From Rhodothermales bacterium (GTDB lineage: Bacteria > Bacteroidota > Rhodothermia > Rhodothermales > Bin80): a DNA stretch of 64,000 nt. A model generated the notes under the pieces. That model had not been told where the DNA came from. It made no database searches and worked only from the letters and a program-made list of their open reading frames with translations. The translations under genes were made by a program, and so were the position numbers. The stretch lies in NCBI GenBank assembly GCA_028278205.1, contig JANQES010000100.1, positions 1 to 64,000 on the forward strand, written 5' to 3'. Positions 24,520 through 33,118 of this stretch are shown piece by piece. Within the stretch, counting starts at the first letter, position 1. Each line of letters starts with the position of its first letter.

Positions 24520-25716
24520 TTACTCCCCGGCAGGCTCGATCCCTTTAAAATCGTGATCCACCTGCTGCGGCTCCTCGATCCAGTCGGCGACGAAGACGTT
24601 GGTGTCGCGGGTGGGGGTGCGGGTGACGTTGCGATTGGAGGAAAAGGCGAGCTTCGTGCCGTCGAAGGAGAACATGGGGAAGGCGTCGAAGGTGTTGGAC
24701 TGGGTGATCTTTGTGAGGCCGGTGCCGTCGATGTTGACCACGTAGATGGCGAAGATGGGCCGGCCCCGCCCGCCTACGCTCTCAAAGTTCGAGGCAAAGA
24801 TGATCTTTTCGCCGGTGGGGTGAAAGAACGGCGCCCAGTTGGCGCCCGGCATATCGGTCACTTGTTGGACGTTCGAGCCGTCGGCGTCGGCGACGAAGAT
24901 GTTGAGGTCGCTCGGCGCGACGAGGCCGTCGGCCAAGAGGGTTTTGTAGGTCTCGGCGTCTTCGCCGGTGGGGCGGCTCGCGCGCCAGACGATCTTCTGC
25001 GAATCGCGCGAGAAGAAGGCGCCGCCGTCGTAGCCCAGTTCGTCGGTCAGTTGCAGCAGATCGCCGGTTTCGACTTCGTAGCGCCACAGTTCGAGGTCGC
25101 CGGAGCGGGTGGAGGTGAAGACGATGTAGCGGCCATCGGGCGAGACGGTGGCTTCGGCGTCGTAGCCTTCGCCGCCGATGAGTTCCTGGAGATCGCCGCC
25201 CTCGTGGTTGGTGGCGTAGATGTCGTAGGTGTCGTAGATCGGCCAGAGGTAGCGGCCCTGCGCGGCCTCCGGCGGCGCCGGGCACGCGGCGTCGGCGGCG
25301 TGCGTCGAGCCGAAGAGGAGGCGATCGCCGGGCGCGAAGTAGCTGCACGTGGTGCGCCCGGTGCCGGTCGAGACGAGGCGGTATTGCTGGCCGTCGTCGA
25401 GCGGCGAGCCGTCGGCGTTCATGACGTAGATCTGGTCGCAACCCTGGTCGTTGATCTGCGCCCAGTCGCTCTGAAAGATGAGTTGTTGATCGTCGAAGCT
25501 CCAGTAGGCCTCGGCGTTGTTGCCGCCGAAGGTGAGTTGACGGATGTTGCGCAGATGGATCTCGCCGGTGAAGCGCAGCGAGTCGGTTGTGGGGTCGTAC
25601 GCATCCATGGCGGTGGCGCCATCCGCGTCCGGTTCGCTCTGGGACGGCTCGCACGCTGAGAGGATGAAGCCCATCACCAGCAGCACACTCAGGGAAGTAA
25701 AAAGTCGAGAGATCAT
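24520..25716 (-). CDS. PD40/TolB-like beta-propeller lipoprotein
   Basis: About 398 residues from ATG 25716 (MISRLFTSLSVLLVMG). Lipobox is LSAC. The body is a WD40-like PD40 propeller: blades such as RQLTFGGNNAEAYWSFDDQQLIFQS, DAEATVSPDGRYIVFTSTRSGDLELW, NWAPFFHPTGEKIIFAS and FDAFPMFSFDGTKLAFSSNR. The upstream in-frame sequence before 25716 lacks a signal peptide and is not used. Propellers of this type often act in envelope protein complexes or as substrate scaffolds; no specific role can be assigned. It is monocistronic, divergent from cnoX. Confidence 0.85.
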   Translation of the reverse strand: MISRLFTSLSVLLVMGFILSACEPSQSEPDADGATAMDAYDPTTDSLRFTGEIHLRNIRQLTFGGNNAEAYWSFDDQQLIFQSDWAQINDQGCDQIYVMNADGSPLDDGQQYRLVSTGTGRTTCSYFAPGDRLLFGSTHAADAACPAPPEAAQGRYLWPIYDTYDIYATNHEGGDLQELIGGEGYDAEATVSPDGRYIVFTSTRSGDLELWRYEVETGDLLQLTDELGYDGGAFFSRDSQKIVWRASRPTGEDAETYKTLLADGLVAPSDLNIFVADADGSNVQQVTDMPGANWAPFFHPTGEKIIFASNFESVGGRGRPIFAIYVVNIDGTGLTKITQSNTFDAFPMFSFDGTKLAFSSNRNVTRTPTRDTNVFVADWIEEPQQVDHDFKGIEPAGE

Positions 25717-25818
25717 GACACCACGAAAAGTTGACAAAGGGGGGCGGATACAAAGAAGGATTAAAACGTATGCCGTCTCGTTATTCCCCCGCAAAAACGT
25801 TAAGAACAAACGAAGATC

Positions 25819-26631
25819 ATGGCCTACGATGTCAAGAACTTCCAGCAAGAAGTCATAGAAAAGAGCTATCAAACGCCCGTGGTGGTCGATTTTTGGGCGC
25901 CGTGGTGCGGTCCGTGCCGCGTGTTGGGGCCGGTTCTGGAAAAGCTGGCCGCCGAAAACGGCACCGCGTGGACGCTCGCCAAGCTCAACACGGACGAGAA
26001 TCCGGATCTGTCGATGCAGTACGGCATTCGCGGCATCCCTGCCGTCAAACTTTTCGTGGACGGCCAGGTGGTTAACGAGTTTACCGGAGCGTTGCCGGAA
26101 TATGCCGTCCGCCAGTGGCTCGACGAGGCCCTGCCGAGCGAGGGCAAAAAACGCCTGGCCCAGGCCGAAGCCGCCCTCGAAACCAATCGCCCCGACGTCG
26201 CCGAGCCGCTCTTGCGCGCGGTGCTCTCGGACGAACCCGAAAACGCAAAGGCCCGGCTGCTGCTAGCCGGGCTGCTGGCCTTCAGCAACCCCGCCGAAGC
26301 CGCCGACCTGGCGCAAGACGCAGCGGACGACCCCGGCCTGGCGCAGATCCGCGACGCCCTCCAGACCGTCGCCCGCCTCGCCCATCTCCACGATCATCCG
26401 GACGACCTGCCCGACGAACCCGGCCAGACACCCTACCGCGACGCCCTCGACGCCCTCGCCCGACGCGACTTCGACACCGCCGTCGCGAAGCTCATCGAGG
26501 TGCTCCAACAAAACCGCTATTACCACGACGACGGCGCGCGCAAAGCCGGCATCGCTATTTTTACGTTGCTAGGCGCCGGGCATCCCATCACCCGCAAACA
26601 CCGCCGTACGTTTGATATGTGGTTGTATTGA
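25819..26631 (+). CDS. cnoX: CnoX/YbbN-type thioredoxin-TPR chaperedoxin
   Basis: A 270-residue protein. Residues 1-108 form a thioredoxin fold with active site WCGPCR and the cis-proline GIPAVKLFVDG. Residues 115-270 are TPR helices (KKRLAQAEAALETNRPDVAEPLL and so on) and end with RKAGIAIFTLLGAGHPITRKHRRTFD, the C-terminal signature of the YbbN/CnoX family. These proteins protect clients from oxidation and hand them to chaperonin. The E. coli protein lacks the first active-site Cys, while this one keeps both, so a true redox activity is likely. Confidence 0.9.
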   Translation: MAYDVKNFQQEVIEKSYQTPVVVDFWAPWCGPCRVLGPVLEKLAAENGTAWTLAKLNTDENPDLSMQYGIRGIPAVKLFVDGQVVNEFTGALPEYAVRQWLDEALPSEGKKRLAQAEAALETNRPDVAEPLLRAVLSDEPENAKARLLLAGLLAFSNPAEAADLAQDAADDPGLAQIRDALQTVARLAHLHDHPDDLPDEPGQTPYRDALDALARRDFDTAVAKLIEVLQQNRYYHDDGARKAGIAIFTLLGAGHPITRKHRRTFDMWLY

Positions 26632-26657
26632 TCGAAAAACGTGAAGCGTTTTTCGAT
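26631..26657 (+). terminator. hairpin at the cnoX stop codon
   Basis: ATCGAAAAACG and CGTTTTTCGAT are perfect 11-base arms around TGAAG, starting at the last base of the cnoX stop codon. The arm itself carries TTTTT. Probable terminator of cnoX. Confidence 0.7.
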
Positions 26658-26725
26658 AGTGTACCCTTTTGCAAGATTGATCCGTAGGGGCTGAGGATTG
26701 CCATCTCTCAAACTCACCCCCTACG

Positions 26726-28483
26726 ATGATGAACCGCTCTTTCTCCCGCTTCACGATGGCCGCGTTGCTGGCGCTGGTTGGCCTCGCGGCGAGCATCCAG
26801 CCTGCCCTCGCCCAGGACAAAGCCGCGCAGATCGACGCGCTGCTGGCGCAATACCACGAGTACGGCCTGTTTAACGGTTCTGCCCTCGTGGCCGCAAACG
26901 GCTCGGTGATCTTCAAAAAAGGCTACGGCGATGCCAACATGGAATGGGACATCCCCAATGAGCCCGATACCAAGTTTCGCCTCGGCTCGATCACCAAGCA
27001 GTTTACCGCTGTGCTCATCCTGCAACTGATGCAGGAAGGCAAGCTCACCCTCAACGACCCCCTCACCCTACACATGCCCGACTACCCCAACGAGGGGGCC
27101 AGCAAGGTGACCATCCATCACCTGCTCACCCACACCTCCGGCATCCCCAGCTACACCGGCCTGCCGGATTTCTTCGCCGAGAAGAGCCGTGATCCTTACA
27201 CTCCCGAAGAACTCGTTGATGTGTTTGACGAGTTGCCGTTGGAGTTTGAACCCGGATCGGAGTGGCGCTACAACAACTCGGGCTACTTCCTGCTCGGTGT
27301 GATCATCGAAAAGATCGAGGGAAAGACGTACGAAGCGTCGTTGCAAGAACGCATCCTCAACCCGCTCGGCATGGATGATACGGGGTATGATCACCACGGC
27401 ACTATCCTGGCCAAACGCGCCGCCGGCTACGAGCGGCAAGGCACGAGCTACATCAATGCGCCGTATCTCGATATGTCGCTGCCCTACGCCGCCGGCTCGC
27501 TCTACTCGACGGTGGAAGACCTCTACACGTGGGATCGCGCGCTCTACACCGAGCAGGTGTTGCCGCCCGATCTCAAGGAGAAGATGTTCACGCCGTACAT
27601 GAATAACTACGGCTACGGATGGGCTATCGGCGACCGAACCATCGGCGAGACGGACCAGACCGTTAAGCGGATCGGGCACGGCGGCGGCATCAATGGCTTC
27701 AACACCATCATCGACCGCATCCCGGAGGAGGAGCATCTGATCGTGCTGCTCAACAACACCGGCGGCACCAGTCTCGGCGCCATGAGCCAGGGCATCACCA
27801 ACATCCTCTACGGCGAACCCGCCGATCCGCCCAAACAACCGATCGCGCAGGTGATACGAGCGGCTATCGATAAAGACGGCGTCGAAGCAGCCGTGGCGCA
27901 CTATCGCCATCTCAAAGAGACCAATCCGGACGCCTACAACTTCGCCGAAAACCAGCTCAACAACCTCGGCTACCAATACCTGCGCGGCGGCGATACCGAG
28001 ACGGCCATCGCCATCTTCAAGCTCAACGTCGAGGCCTACCCCAAGGCCTTCAACACCTACGACAGCCTCGGCGAGGCCTACATGGAGGCGGGCGATAACG
28101 AGAAGGCTATCGCCAACTACCAGAAATCCATCGAACTCAATGCGGGCAATGAGAACGGCAAAGAGATGCTCAAAAAGCTCGGCGTCGAGGTGGAAAACAC
28201 GGAGTTAGTGCTGACGGCGGAGATCCTCGACCGCTACCTGGGCGTCTACGAGCTAAATCCCGGCTTCAAGATCACCGTCACGCGCGAGGGCACGCAGCTC
28301 AAAGCCCAGGCCACCGGCCAGCCCATCTTCGATCTCTTTCCGCAATCGGAGACGCGGTTCTACCTGAAAGTCGTCGCGGCCCAGGTCGAATTCCACGTCG
28401 GCGACGACGGCGTGGCCGAAAGCCTGACGCTCTACCAGGGCGGCCAGGAGGCGAAGGCGCCGAGAATCGAAGAAGGGTCGTAA
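26726..28483 (+). CDS. secreted serine hydrolase (class C beta-lactamase fold) with TPR domain
   Basis: A 585-residue protein with signal peptide (ends ALAQ near residue 29). The beta-lactamase/transpeptidase-like domain spans about 35-350: SITK catalytic serine-lysine motif (near residue 91), YNNSGY as the YxN motif (near 176), and HGGGINGF as the third motif. TPR helices follow at about 385-475 (LNNLGYQYLRGGDTETAIAIFKLNVEAYP and FNTYDSLGEAYMEAGDNEKAIANYQKSIELN). A small beta domain closes the protein (LGVYELNPGFKITVTREG). Such enzymes are esterases, peptidases or lactamases; the substrate cannot be chosen here. It ends at a repeat element. Confidence 0.9.
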   Translation: MMNRSFSRFTMAALLALVGLAASIQPALAQDKAAQIDALLAQYHEYGLFNGSALVAANGSVIFKKGYGDANMEWDIPNEPDTKFRLGSITKQFTAVLILQLMQEGKLTLNDPLTLHMPDYPNEGASKVTIHHLLTHTSGIPSYTGLPDFFAEKSRDPYTPEELVDVFDELPLEFEPGSEWRYNNSGYFLLGVIIEKIEGKTYEASLQERILNPLGMDDTGYDHHGTILAKRAAGYERQGTSYINAPYLDMSLPYAAGSLYSTVEDLYTWDRALYTEQVLPPDLKEKMFTPYMNNYGYGWAIGDRTIGETDQTVKRIGHGGGINGFNTIIDRIPEEEHLIVLLNNTGGTSLGAMSQGITNILYGEPADPPKQPIAQVIRAAIDKDGVEAAVAHYRHLKETNPDAYNFAENQLNNLGYQYLRGGDTETAIAIFKLNVEAYPKAFNTYDSLGEAYMEAGDNEKAIANYQKSIELNAGNENGKEMLKKLGVEVENTELVLTAEILDRYLGVYELNPGFKITVTREGTQLKAQATGQPIFDLFPQSETRFYLKVVAAQVEFHVGDDGVAESLTLYQGGQEAKAPRIEEGS

Positions 28484-28487
28484 ATTG

Positions 28488-28582
28488 CAACCGCAGATGG
28501 ACGCGGATGGACGCAGATCGGGCGGATAACGGCTCGCCTTATCTGCGTCCATCTGCATTTATCTGCGGTTTTAAATCTGCGG
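28488..28582. repeat. inverted element with GATGGACGC arms
   Basis: AACCGCAGATGGACGC plus a degenerate second copy on the left faces GCGTCCATCTGCATTTATCTGCGGTT on the right. It fills the gap between the stop codons of the serine hydrolase (28483) and arsS (28583), which converge. Confidence 0.85.
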
Positions 28583-29731
28583 TCACGTAATCGCTCCGCC
28601 GCAGCCGCTGCCGGCGCCGGCGGTGCAGCCGTAGCAGTGGCGTTCGGTGCGGATGACGTGCTGCTGCCAGATGCCGAGGCTGAAGTCTTGGACGCGCGGG
28701 CGCGCGGCGCCGGGCAGATCCATCTTCATGTCTAACTGCTGGTTGAAATCGCAGTCGTAGAGGTAGCCGTCCCACGAGACCGAGAGCGTGTTGCGGCACA
28801 TCAGCCCGGCGATGGTGCCGGGGTTGAAGGCCTGGACGAGCTTCTCCAGGTATTCCTCCACCATGCCTTTCTCCATCAGCCACTCCAGATAACGCGACAT
28901 CGGCATGTTGTTGAGCGCCAGCAGCCGGTCGAAGTACACGTCGTGGTTTTTGGCGAGGGCCTCTTTCCACTCGGCTTCGAGAGACGCCTGGTTGCCTGCC
29001 AGATAGGCCCCGACGGGGTTGGTGACGAGCGTCAGCGGCCTGGTGGGATCGCCCTGGCCGTAGCCGGCTTCGTTGAGCAGGCGCAGCGCCCGGAGCGATT
29101 TGTCGTACGTGCCCTTGCCACGCTGCGCGTCGGTGCCGAGCTTGCGGTAGTGGGGCAGCGAGCAGATGACCTCGACGTTGCGCTCGGCAAACCACTGCGG
29201 CAAATGCTGATACCGCCGGGTGGTCAGGATCGTCAGGTTGCAGCGGTCCATCACGTGCTTGCCGCGCTGCACACATTCATCGACGAGATACTCGAAATGC
29301 GGGTTGAGTTCGGGCGCACCGCCGGTGAGGTCTACCGTGTGCGCGCCGGAGACGTCGATGGCGCGCAGGCAGGCTTCGATGGTCCCCAGATCCATGTTTT
29401 CATCGATGCGGTCCGGCCCCGAATCGACGTGGCAATGGCGGCAGGTCATGTTGCAGAGCTTGCCGAGGTTGATCTGGAAGATATCGAGCCCGGCGGGTTG
29501 CAAGACGGGCCAGCCGGAGGCTTCCAGGTCGCGGTCGAAGATCCCGGACGTGGTCGGCCCGCTGCGGACGGTCGCGGCGTTCAAGATGAGGAACTGCTCA
29601 TCCGGGCTTGTCAGCGGCGCGCGGCGATGGTGCATACTCGTGGTAGCGCGCGGCCCCTCGACCTCGATGAGGGCGCCGTCGCCGGTGCTCAAGAGTTCCA
29701 GCGCAATAAACTCCTGCGTGTCTAAGCTCAT
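28583..29731 (-). CDS. arsS: ArsS-type radical SAM enzyme of arsenosugar biosynthesis
   Basis: A 382-residue protein with the radical-SAM cluster motif CNMTCRHC (near residue 93), preceded by LDIFQINLGKL and followed by DLTGGAPELNPHFEYLV. The SPASM-like C-terminal end carries NTLSVSWDGYLYDCDFNQQL and HCYGCTAGAGSGCGG, all typical of ArsS. The enzyme transfers the deoxyadenosyl group to dimethylarsenite, the first step to arsenosugars. It lies in a same-strand run with an AhpD-like protein, arsM and arsR, which supports the assignment. Confidence 0.92.
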   Translation of the reverse strand: MSLDTQEFIALELLSTGDGALIEVEGPRATTSMHHRRAPLTSPDEQFLILNAATVRSGPTTSGIFDRDLEASGWPVLQPAGLDIFQINLGKLCNMTCRHCHVDSGPDRIDENMDLGTIEACLRAIDVSGAHTVDLTGGAPELNPHFEYLVDECVQRGKHVMDRCNLTILTTRRYQHLPQWFAERNVEVICSLPHYRKLGTDAQRGKGTYDKSLRALRLLNEAGYGQGDPTRPLTLVTNPVGAYLAGNQASLEAEWKEALAKNHDVYFDRLLALNNMPMSRYLEWLMEKGMVEEYLEKLVQAFNPGTIAGLMCRNTLSVSWDGYLYDCDFNQQLDMKMDLPGAARPRVQDFSLGIWQQHVIRTERHCYGCTAGAGSGCGGAIT

Positions 29732-29784
29732 TGTCTACGTAGCTTATTAAGAAACCATAGGATTTTTTCGGGACGAAAAAATCC

Positions 29785-30117
29785 TTACATGACCAGCTTC
29801 TTGACCTGATCGAGCATCTGGACGCCGTGAACCAGCGAGGCGCCGCCCCGGATAGCCGTCGCCACGTGGACGGCCTCGGTCATCTGCTCCAGGTCGGAGC
29901 CTTTTTCGAGGCAGGCCGAGGTGTAGGCGTCGATGCAGTACGGGCACTGCACGGTGTGCGCCACAGCCAGCGCAATGAGCGCTTTCTCGCGCTCGCTGAG
30001 GGCGCCGTCTTGAAAGACCTTGCCGTAATAGGCAAAAAAAGCGTCGGCCAGTTCTTTGTTGCCTTCGGCGATCTCACCGAAGCGTGGCAAATGCTCGGGT
30101 TTGTAGTAGGTTTCCAT
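29785..30117 (-). CDS. arsenosugar-associated AhpD/CMD-like protein
   Basis: A 110-residue all-helical protein of the carboxymuconolactone decarboxylase/AhpD fold. It has the redox motif CPYCIDAYTSACLEKG (residues about 58-73) preceded by LSEREKALIALAVAHTVQ. A homologous small peroxidase-like gene is regularly found beside arsS and arsM. It probably handles thiol redox or peroxide in the arsenosugar route, but no reaction is established. It is 53 bases upstream of arsS. Confidence 0.88.
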   Translation of the reverse strand: METYYKPEHLPRFGEIAEGNKELADAFFAYYGKVFQDGALSEREKALIALAVAHTVQCPYCIDAYTSACLEKGSDLEQMTEAVHVATAIRGGASLVHGVQMLDQVKKLVM

Positions 30118-30131
30118 GCGGGGACCGTGGG

Positions 30132-30208
30132 TTGTTAAAGGGCAAATTGCAAAGGGAAACTTGTGGCATGATTACCATTTGCCTATTTGCCTATTTGCCC
30201 ATTTGGGT
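30132..30208. repeat. inverted element with TTTGCC arms
   Basis: AAAGGGCAAATTGCAAAGGG on the left faces TTTGCCTATTTGCCTATTTG (period 8) on the right. It lies upstream of the AhpD-like start. Confidence 0.7.
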
Positions 30209-30242
30209 TACGAAGATGGGGTAGACGTTACGGCATGCCTCT

Positions 30243-30330
30243 TATGAATTTTGACGCGCCAACGCTGATCAAGGCAGTGCGCGTCGGAATAGCGTATGCC
30301 TGCTGAATTTGACGGTCAAAATTCAGCAGG
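30243..30330. repeat. ATGAATTTTG-bounded small element (long copy A)
   Basis: Starts TATGAATTTTGA and ends with an inner near-palindrome CCTGCTGAATTTGAC / GGTCAAAATTCAGCAGG. Interior and right half align with the copy at 48088. Its right end encodes the last residues (PAEF) and stop codon of the acetamidase gene. Confidence 0.75.
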
Positions 30331-31251
30331 CAACACGGCATGCACTCCCACGATGCCGTTAACGAGTTGGGTGATGCGCGTGTCCACGGCCACACTGGCG
30401 AGGGCGAGGGCCTCGGTGCGCGGCACGGCGAAGGCGCTCTCGATCAGATCGAGCATTTCGCCGAGGGCCATGGCCGTCGCGGCTTCGAGCGTCTCGCCGA
30501 AGCCCAGCGTCACCCAGCCGTTGGGCGTGTGGGCGCGCGGCGCCTCGATGCACAGATCGTCGTGGACAACGAAGCGCAGGTCGACGCGTTCCATCGGACA
30601 CTCGATGGCCGAGCCGCCCACCTCGCCGTCGCCCTGCGCGGCATGCCCGTCACCGACCGAGACGAGGCCGCCCGGCACGGCAACCGGAAGGTATAAGGTG
30701 CTGCCCGCCACGAGTTCCTTGCAATCCATATTGCCGCCGGTGCGGCGCGGCGGCCAGCCGGCGTGCAGACCCGGCTCGGCAGGCGGCATTCCCATCGTCC
30801 CCAGAAAAGGACGCAGCGCGACGGTGTGCCCGTGCTCGCTGACGCCGGTCATCGTCTCGGTATCGAGCCGCCAGCGGAGCACGATCTCCGGCGCCCCGGC
30901 CACACCGAGGGCCTCTTTCAACGCCGCGTCGAACGGCGACGGCCCCACCCAGGTCCATCCCCACGAGACCGGCTGCACCACATCGATGTGAATGGCCAGC
31001 GTCATGCCCGGCTTGGTGCCGCGCACGGCGACAGGGCCGTGCAAGGCGGGGCCGTCGTCCAACTCGGCACGGCGCGGCTCGAACTTTTTGCGCGGCTGGC
31101 CCGGCGCCCCGTGCTGCTCCATCCCCCACGTCACGTCGAGCGTGCGATACCGCACCGTATCGCCGGAATCGATGACGAGCGCGGGCGCGAGGTCTCGCGA
31201 AAACCGCCCGTGGAGCGTGGCGCGTTCGGGCTCGATGTGATGCAGGGCCAT
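30316..31251 (-). CDS. acetamidase/formamidase-family protein
   Basis: A 311-residue beta-rich amidohydrolase of the acetamidase/formamidase family. Visible segments are VIDSGDTVRYRTLDVTWGM, ALHGPVAVRGTKPGMTLAIHIDVVQP, GGNMDCKELVAGSTLYLPVAVPGGLVSVGDGHAAQGDGEVGGSAIECPM and a C-terminal LDLIESAFAVPRTEALALASVAVDTRITQLVNG. The GDGHAAQGDGE stretch is the family hallmark. It would hydrolyse a small amide. It sits inside the arsenosugar run without a known role there. The final PAEF and stop lie in a dispersed repeat, so the original 3' end was probably altered by insertion. Confidence 0.9.
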   Translation of the reverse strand: MALHHIEPERATLHGRFSRDLAPALVIDSGDTVRYRTLDVTWGMEQHGAPGQPRKKFEPRRAELDDGPALHGPVAVRGTKPGMTLAIHIDVVQPVSWGWTWVGPSPFDAALKEALGVAGAPEIVLRWRLDTETMTGVSEHGHTVALRPFLGTMGMPPAEPGLHAGWPPRRTGGNMDCKELVAGSTLYLPVAVPGGLVSVGDGHAAQGDGEVGGSAIECPMERVDLRFVVHDDLCIEAPRAHTPNGWVTLGFGETLEAATAMALGEMLDLIESAFAVPRTEALALASVAVDTRITQLVNGIVGVHAVLPAEF

Positions 31252-31287
31252 GGGATTGGGTTTTTCGGTTGATCGAGGATCTCACAC

Positions 31288-31414
31288 CAGTTCTCTGTAA
31301 TAATTGTTCAAGCAGTGCAGGACAAGAAGTACATCCCGTTCGCCGAACGGGATCTGGGCATAGCGGTCCCGTTCGGCGAACGGGACGTACTTTGCGCCTC
31401 TGTCTAGAGAACTG
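31288..31414. repeat. nested inverted repeat (cruciform-capable)
   Basis: Outer arms CAGTTCTCT / AGAGAACTG (31288-31296, 31406-31414) and middle arms AAGTAC / GTACTT enclose two 19-base palindromes of TCCCGTTCG-type (31334-31352 and 31367-31385). It lies between the arsM terminator and the acetamidase start. Function unknown. Confidence 0.8.
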
Positions 31415-31429
31415 ATACCAGCAAAAATA

Positions 31430-31463
31430 AAAGACCCGAAGGGATTCCAAAACCCTCCGGGTC
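31430..31463 (-). terminator. terminator after arsM
   Basis: AGACCCGAAGGG and CCCTCCGGGTCT form a stem around ATTCCAAAA. It lies 20 bases past the arsM stop. On the minus strand the stem is followed by TTTTATTTTTG, a U-rich tract. Confidence 0.85.
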
Positions 31464-31482
31464 TAAACCAACGCACTACGCA

Positions 31483-32394
31483 CTACTTCACGCCGTACAC
31501 CGTCACGCTCAGGATGGCGCTGCCGGACGCGCGCAACGCCTCCCGCTCTGCCGGGCCGAGGATCTGGTGCAACACCTCATCCGGCACGTCGATGACGCGG
31601 CCTTTGACGACTTCGACATCCGAAAAGCCGGCCTCCTGCAACGCGCCGAGATAAGCCCCGCGCTCCATCGCGCCGGCAACGCAGCCGACGTAGAGTTCCG
31701 CTGAACGCTTTACGGCTTCCGGCATCTCGCCCTGATACACAACGTCGGAGACGCAGAAATGACCGCCTGGCCTGAGCACGCGGTACATCTCGGCGAAAGC
31801 CGCCTTTTTATCGGGCACCAGATTCAACACGCAGTTGCTGATCACCACGTCCACCGTGTCGTCTTCGAACGGCATCGCTTCGATGTCGCCCAGGTAAAAA
31901 TCGACGTTGTCGTAGCCGAGCGAGCGAGCGTTGGCGCGGGCTTTATCGACCATCTCCTGCGTCATGTCCAGACCGATCACGCGTCCTTCCTCGCCGACGA
32001 TGCGGCGGGCAACGAAGGCATCGAGCCCGGCGCCGGCGCCGAGATCGAGCACGGTCTGGCCTGCCTGGAGGTTGGCATATTCGGTAGGCAGGCCGCAGCC
32101 GAGGCCAAGGTCCGCCTCCGCCACGTAGCCCTCAACCTCGTCGTAGGCGTCGCCGATCATCGAGATGTCGTCGGTGCAGCAGGTGCTGGAATCACAGCAA
32201 GAAGAGGCCGCGCCGACGGCGATCTGGGCGTATTTCTCGCGCACGGTAGCCTTGATATCGGCGTTGGTCGGCGGTGTTTCGGCGACAGCCTCTACCGCCG
32301 GGGCGGCGGCTTCGGCGGCGGTGTCGTCGCAGCAGCCGGGGCTGCAACAGGGCGCGGTCTCTTCGGGAGTCAGGACGTTCAGTTCGGTGCTCAT
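31483..32394 (-). CDS. arsM: ArsM arsenite S-adenosylmethionine methyltransferase
   Basis: 303 residues from ATG 32394 (MSTELNVLTPEE). The N-terminal part is cysteine-rich (CCSPGCCDD, SSCCDSSTCC). The class I methyltransferase core reads VLDLGAGAGLDAFVARRIVG and GLDMTQEMVDKARANARSLGYDNVDFYLGDIEAMPFED, with a conserved Cys in VVISNCVLNLVPDK and another in YVGCVAGAM, as in ArsM. It methylates As(III) stepwise, giving the substrate used by ArsS. It follows arsR on the same strand, across a repeat element, and ends at a clear terminator. Confidence 0.95.
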   Translation of the reverse strand: MSTELNVLTPEETAPCCSPGCCDDTAAEAAAPAVEAVAETPPTNADIKATVREKYAQIAVGAASSCCDSSTCCTDDISMIGDAYDEVEGYVAEADLGLGCGLPTEYANLQAGQTVLDLGAGAGLDAFVARRIVGEEGRVIGLDMTQEMVDKARANARSLGYDNVDFYLGDIEAMPFEDDTVDVVISNCVLNLVPDKKAAFAEMYRVLRPGGHFCVSDVVYQGEMPEAVKRSAELYVGCVAGAMERGAYLGALQEAGFSDVEVVKGRVIDVPDEVLHQILGPAEREALRASGSAILSVTVYGVK

Positions 32395-32462
32395 GGTTCT
32401 ATTGTTTGGGTTGATGATTCGGGCTTGTAGCGTGGAACAAGGTGATCGAAAGCAGGCTATTT

Positions 32463-32551
32463 TTAACCGCAAAGATCGCGGAGAAGGCACAGAGCGCGCA
32501 AAGGATTTCTCTGCGTCCTTTGCGCCTTCTTTGCGAACGCTGCGGTTAAAA
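32463..32551. repeat. inverted element with GCAAAG-type arms
   Basis: AACCGCAAAGATCGCGGAGA on the left faces CCTTTGCGCCTTCTTTGCG...GCGGTT on the right. It lies between the arsR stop (32559) and the arsM start (32394). Confidence 0.85.
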
Positions 32552-32558
32552 ACCAGGA

Positions 32559-32891
32559 TCAGCAACACGAAGCCGCCGCCTTGCCCATCTCGTCGAACAG
32601 CGTCTCGACGGCTTGGCGGAAGCGTTGCAGTTCGGTCCAGTTGAGACAGTAGCAGGTGCGCGGGCCTTCGACCTCACCCACGACCAGCCCGGCGGCTTTG
32701 AGGGCCTTCAGGTGCTGCGAGACCGTCGCCTGCGCCAGCGGCAACTCATCGACGATTTCGCCGCAGATGCAGGTGTTGCGCGCAGCCAACACCTTGAGGA
32801 TAGCCAGACGAGCCGGATGGGCGACGGCCTTGGCCCAGGCCGCCAGTTGCACCTCGTCCGCCTGGAACGCGTCGTGTTTTGCAGTAGCCAT
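32559..32891 (-). CDS. arsR: ArsR-family arsenic-responsive repressor
   Basis: 110 residues from ATG 32891 (MATAKHDAFQADEVQ). Winged helix: WAKAVAHPARLAILKVLAARNTCICGEIVDELPLAQATVSQHLKALKAAGLVVGEVEGPRTCYCLNWTEL. The metal site has CIC in the recognition-helix region and the protein ends CC, giving As(III)-binding thiols. A palindrome with 9-base arms sits 16-46 bases upstream, its likely operator. It heads the arsenosugar gene run. Confidence 0.92.
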   Translation of the reverse strand: MATAKHDAFQADEVQLAAWAKAVAHPARLAILKVLAARNTCICGEIVDELPLAQATVSQHLKALKAAGLVVGEVEGPRTCYCLNWTELQRFRQAVETLFDEMGKAAASCC

Positions 32892-32906
32892 GGCGTGTTT
32901 GTTTAA

Positions 32907-32937
32907 TCGTATATTTACGATGTACGATAATATACGA
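32907..32937. promoter_or_regulatory. ArsR operator palindrome
   Basis: TCGTATATT and AATATACGA are perfect 9-base arms around a 13-base centre containing TACGAT and its relative ACGATA. It lies directly upstream of arsR, as expected for autorepression lifted by arsenite. Confidence 0.75.
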
Positions 32938-33118
32938 CAAAATGATGCGTTGTCAAGCTTTTTGAGGGAATTTTTTTTCGGGAGGTGCGTCTTTTGTGGA
33001 AGAAACGACGAATCTTGTAGCAACACGCAAGCGTTGAGCCTATGAAGCACCAGGCAAGGGTATCGCTGAGGCTACCCTCCTGAAAAAATTGACCGATCAT
33101 CAAAATGGGGAAGTCGAT

